A program made the translations under genes and the position numbers. Shown piece after piece: positions 7,232 through 8,748 of a stretch of DNA of 8,748 bases. Numbering within the stretch: position 1 is the stretch's first letter; the number at the start of each line of letters is the position of its first letter. The stretch is from an uncultured Oscillospiraceae bacterium. Lineage in GTDB: Bacteria > Bacillota > Clostridia > Oscillospirales > Oscillospiraceae. The stretch covers positions 1-8,748 of the forward strand of contig CANRNA010000067.1 of the NCBI GenBank assembly GCA_947631805.1, given 5' to 3'. The notes beneath the pieces were generated by a model. That model worked only from the letters and a program-made list of their open reading frames with translations, was not told the DNA's origin and did no database searches.

Positions 7232-7268
7232 GAAAGAACACACAAATATTTTTAGGAGGAATACGAGC

Positions 7269-8483
7269 ATGAAGAAGTTTCTCAGCATGATCCTCGCGGT
7301 GGTCATGGTCCTGTCCCTGGGCGCGTTCGCCCTGGCGGATGACCCCGTGGAGATCAACTACTGGTCCATGTGGAACGAGGGCGAGCCCCAGGCCACCGTC
7401 ATCGCCGAGGCTGCCGAGGCCTACGAGGCCGAGACCGGCGTGCACGTGAACATCGAGTGGAAGGGCCGCGACATCAACACCCTGATCACCGCCGCCCTTG
7501 AGGCGGAGGAAGCCATCGACCTGTTCGAGGACGACTTCAACCGTCTGGGCCAGGTCGACGCTCCCTACACCTATGACCTGACCGAGATGGCCGAGGCCGC
7601 CGGTTATGCCGACCACAGCTATCCCGTGTTCAACAACTTCTCCATCAAGTGGGCCGGCTACCTGAACAGCATCGTTGAGCAGCCCAACGTGGGCGGCGTG
7701 TTCTATGACAAGGACGCCTTTGAGGCCGCTGGCATCGAGGCCGCTCCCGCCACTTGGGAGGAATTCCTGGACGCGTGCGCAAAGCTGAAGGACGCGGGTA
7801 TCGACCCCATCGCCCAGGACGGCGCTTACACCAACTTCTCCTTCTACTACCAGCTGGTCCGCCATATTGGTGAGGACGGCATCGCCGAGCTGCGGGAGAA
7901 CGGCGGATGGGCTGAAAATGAGGGCGCTGTCGCCGCCGCGCAGGAGATCATTGACCTGGTCAACGCTGGCTATCTGGCCGAGGGCGCTCCCGACGAGTAT
8001 CCCGCCAGCCAGAACAAGATCGGTCTGGGCCTGGCCGCAATGGTCGTCTGTGCCGACTATGTGACCGCTGAGGTGAATGCCAACACCGGCACCGAGGTCA
8101 ACTGGGGCCTGTTCAACTATCCCACCGTGGAGGGCGGCGTTTCCGCTGCTTCCTACATGGGCGCCAACTCCCTGGCCATCCCCGCCTACAGCGAGCATGC
8201 CCAGGAGGCCTTCGACTTCGCCATCTTCCTGACCACCGGCGAGTGGGGCCAGAAGCTGGCTGACGAGTGCCACCAGATCCCCGCCGACCCCAACAACGAG
8301 TGCACCTCTCTGCCCGGCGCTGTGGAGACCCTGCTGGCCGCCGACGCGCCCATGACCTGGTGCGGCGAGCTGAACACCCATCCCGCATGGCAGACCATGA
8401 AGGATATGTTCACGGAGCTGTTCGAGGGCAAGTATGCCGACGGTGCTGAGTTCTGCGCCGCCATGGACGCTTTGTACGAGTAA
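7269..8483 (+). CDS. Extracellular sugar-binding protein of a CUT1-type ABC importer
   Basis: This 404-residue protein captures a sugar outside the cell and delivers it to an ABC permease. Residues 1-23 are a signal peptide: MKK charged start, a hydrophobic core (ILAVVMVLSLGAF) and a type I cleavage site ALA|DD. The mature part follows the solute-binding family 1 pattern: a first strand with aromatic residues (INYWSMWNEGEP, 29-40), EAYEAETGVHVNIEW (about 51-65), the YDKDAFEAAGI and TWEEFLDAC region typical of family 1, and an FLTTGEWGQKLA helix near the C terminus. There is no lipobox cysteine, which is unusual for a Gram-positive binding protein. The start is well supported by AGGAGG (7254-7259), 9 bases upstream. 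A strong terminator follows, then the permease gene, as expected for an abundant binding protein. The ligand is not identifiable; a malto-oligosaccharide is plausible from the GH13 neighbour. Confidence 0.94.
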   Translation: MKKFLSMILAVVMVLSLGAFALADDPVEINYWSMWNEGEPQATVIAEAAEAYEAETGVHVNIEWKGRDINTLITAALEAEEAIDLFEDDFNRLGQVDAPYTYDLTEMAEAAGYADHSYPVFNNFSIKWAGYLNSIVEQPNVGGVFYDKDAFEAAGIEAAPATWEEFLDACAKLKDAGIDPIAQDGAYTNFSFYYQLVRHIGEDGIAELRENGGWAENEGAVAAAQEIIDLVNAGYLAEGAPDEYPASQNKIGLGLAAMVVCADYVTAEVNANTGTEVNWGLFNYPTVEGGVSAASYMGANSLAIPAYSEHAQEAFDFAIFLTTGEWGQKLADECHQIPADPNNECTSLPGAVETLLAADAPMTWCGELNTHPAWQTMKDMFTELFEGKYADGAEFCAAMDALYE

Positions 8484-8495
8484 TTCCCAATGGGG

Positions 8496-8525
8496 CAGGC
8501 GGCACTTCGGTGCCGCCTGTTTTTT
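8496..8525 (+). terminator. Strong UUCG terminator between binding protein and permease genes
   Basis: A perfect 10-bp stem pairs CAGGCGGCAC (8496-8505) with GTGCCGCCTG (8510-8519) around a TTCG loop, followed by six T residues (8520-8525). No promoter is visible in the 26 bases before the permease start, so it probably acts as a partial terminator that gives more binding protein than permease. Confidence 0.92.
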
Positions 8526-8551
8526 AATAGCGCGAGAGAGGAGGACCCCGC

Positions 8552-8748
8552 ATGAAGAAAAACAGGACGCTGATATTTCTTTTCATCGCACCCACGGTGC
8601 TGTCCCTGCTGCTGATGTACGTCTATCCCGTGGTCCGGACGGTGATCATGAGCTTTTTCCATGTGGAGAGCCTGACGGCCAGCACCAGCGACTGGTCCTT
8701 CAACGGTCTGGCGAATTATGACAAGATCATGCACAACGCCGGCTTCAT
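8552..8748 (+). CDS. Sugar ABC transporter permease, MalF/UgpA type (3' truncated by window edge)
   Basis: The first 65 codons of a membrane permease run off the right edge. The visible protein begins MKKNRTLIFLFIAPTV, continues with a hydrophobic first transmembrane segment (about residues 7-26, LIFLFIAPTVLSLLLMYVYP), then PVVRTVIMSFF and an extracellular-loop stretch ending in FNGLANYDKIM. The FIAP start, the YP-x(5)-SF pattern and the GLANY motif are characteristic of the first permease subunit of CUT1 sugar importers. Full-length members are about 290-310 residues with six transmembrane helices. The start has AGGAGG (8539-8544) 7 bases upstream. It should form the membrane channel with a second permease downstream, fed by the binding protein encoded just upstream. 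Confidence 0.92.
   Translation, partial: MKKNRTLIFLFIAPTVLSLLLMYVYPVVRTVIMSFFHVESLTASTSDWSFNGLANYDKIMHNAGF

Larger units (their letters stand above)
6943..7268. other. Divergent intergenic regulatory region
   Basis: This 326-base gap between the AraC gene and the sugar-binding protein gene is much more AT-rich than its surroundings and contains no convincing gene. It holds the minus-strand promoter near 6982-7010 and the plus-strand promoter near 7171-7198. It also has two TTGCAAA boxes 52 bases apart (7066 and 7118), an inverted CGTTCCCG/CGGGAACG pair (7000-7007, 7106-7113), and a leader hairpin at 7213-7231. The short repeats are within chance expectation for a region this size but are candidate AraC-binding half-sites. 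Confidence 0.7.

Noticed and set aside
7176..8381. 401-codon open frame on the minus strand across the binding protein gene
   Set aside because: Antisense to a well-supported secreted protein; the translation is a repetitive Gly/Val/Leu-rich mirror of its codon bias and shows no domain.

Overview
The window suggests a GC-rich, low-biomass-type gut clostridium, most likely an Oscillospiraceae-like lineage (Flavonifractor/Lawsonibacter/Oscillibacter type). The grounds are strong AGGAGG ribosome-binding sites, sigma-A type promoters in short AT-rich gaps, hairpin-plus-T terminators, very GC-rich coding DNA, and a CUT1-type sugar ABC system beside a GH13 enzyme and an AraC regulator. The genus is inferred from style, not from a database match.

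Layout, left to right. (1) Positions 1-675 hold the 3' end of an ABC transporter ATPase closest in motif style to the FbpC/PotA group, closed by a good intrinsic terminator. (2) Positions 719-2344 hold a 541-residue protein with a divergent ROK/ASKHA sugar-kinase fold behind an unrecognised N-terminal region of about 175 residues; it has no visible Shine-Dalgarno sequence. (3) Positions 2435-3274 hold an orphan tyrosine recombinase with all catalytic residues, whose ribosome-binding site is locked in a long hairpin, and which ends at a UUCG terminator. (4) Positions 3395-5296 hold a cytoplasmic GH13 neopullulanase/cyclomaltodextrinase-like enzyme with its own consensus promoter. (5) A perfect 14-bp hairpin lies between this gene and a convergent two-gene minus-strand operon: an AraC-family regulator (6082-6942) followed 4 bases later by an S51 family peptidase (5358-6077). 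(6) A 326-bp AT-rich region (6943-7268) carries divergent promoters. (7) A secreted sugar-binding protein (7269-8483), an internal terminator, and the first 65 codons of a sugar ABC permease (from 8552) run off the right edge.

The right half reads as a carbohydrate module: the binding protein and permease import an oligosaccharide, the GH13 enzyme would cut alpha-glucans inside the cell, the ROK-like protein could phosphorylate a released sugar, and the AraC protein could sense the sugar and control the divergent operon. That link is inference from position and family. The transporter's ATPase is not visible next to it, and the ATPase at the left edge looks like a different transporter class.

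I do not see a clear undescribed system. The least ordinary items are the orphan recombinase with its sequestered ribosome-binding site and flanking palindrome, the divergent ROK-like protein, and the sugar-binding protein that lacks a lipobox cysteine.
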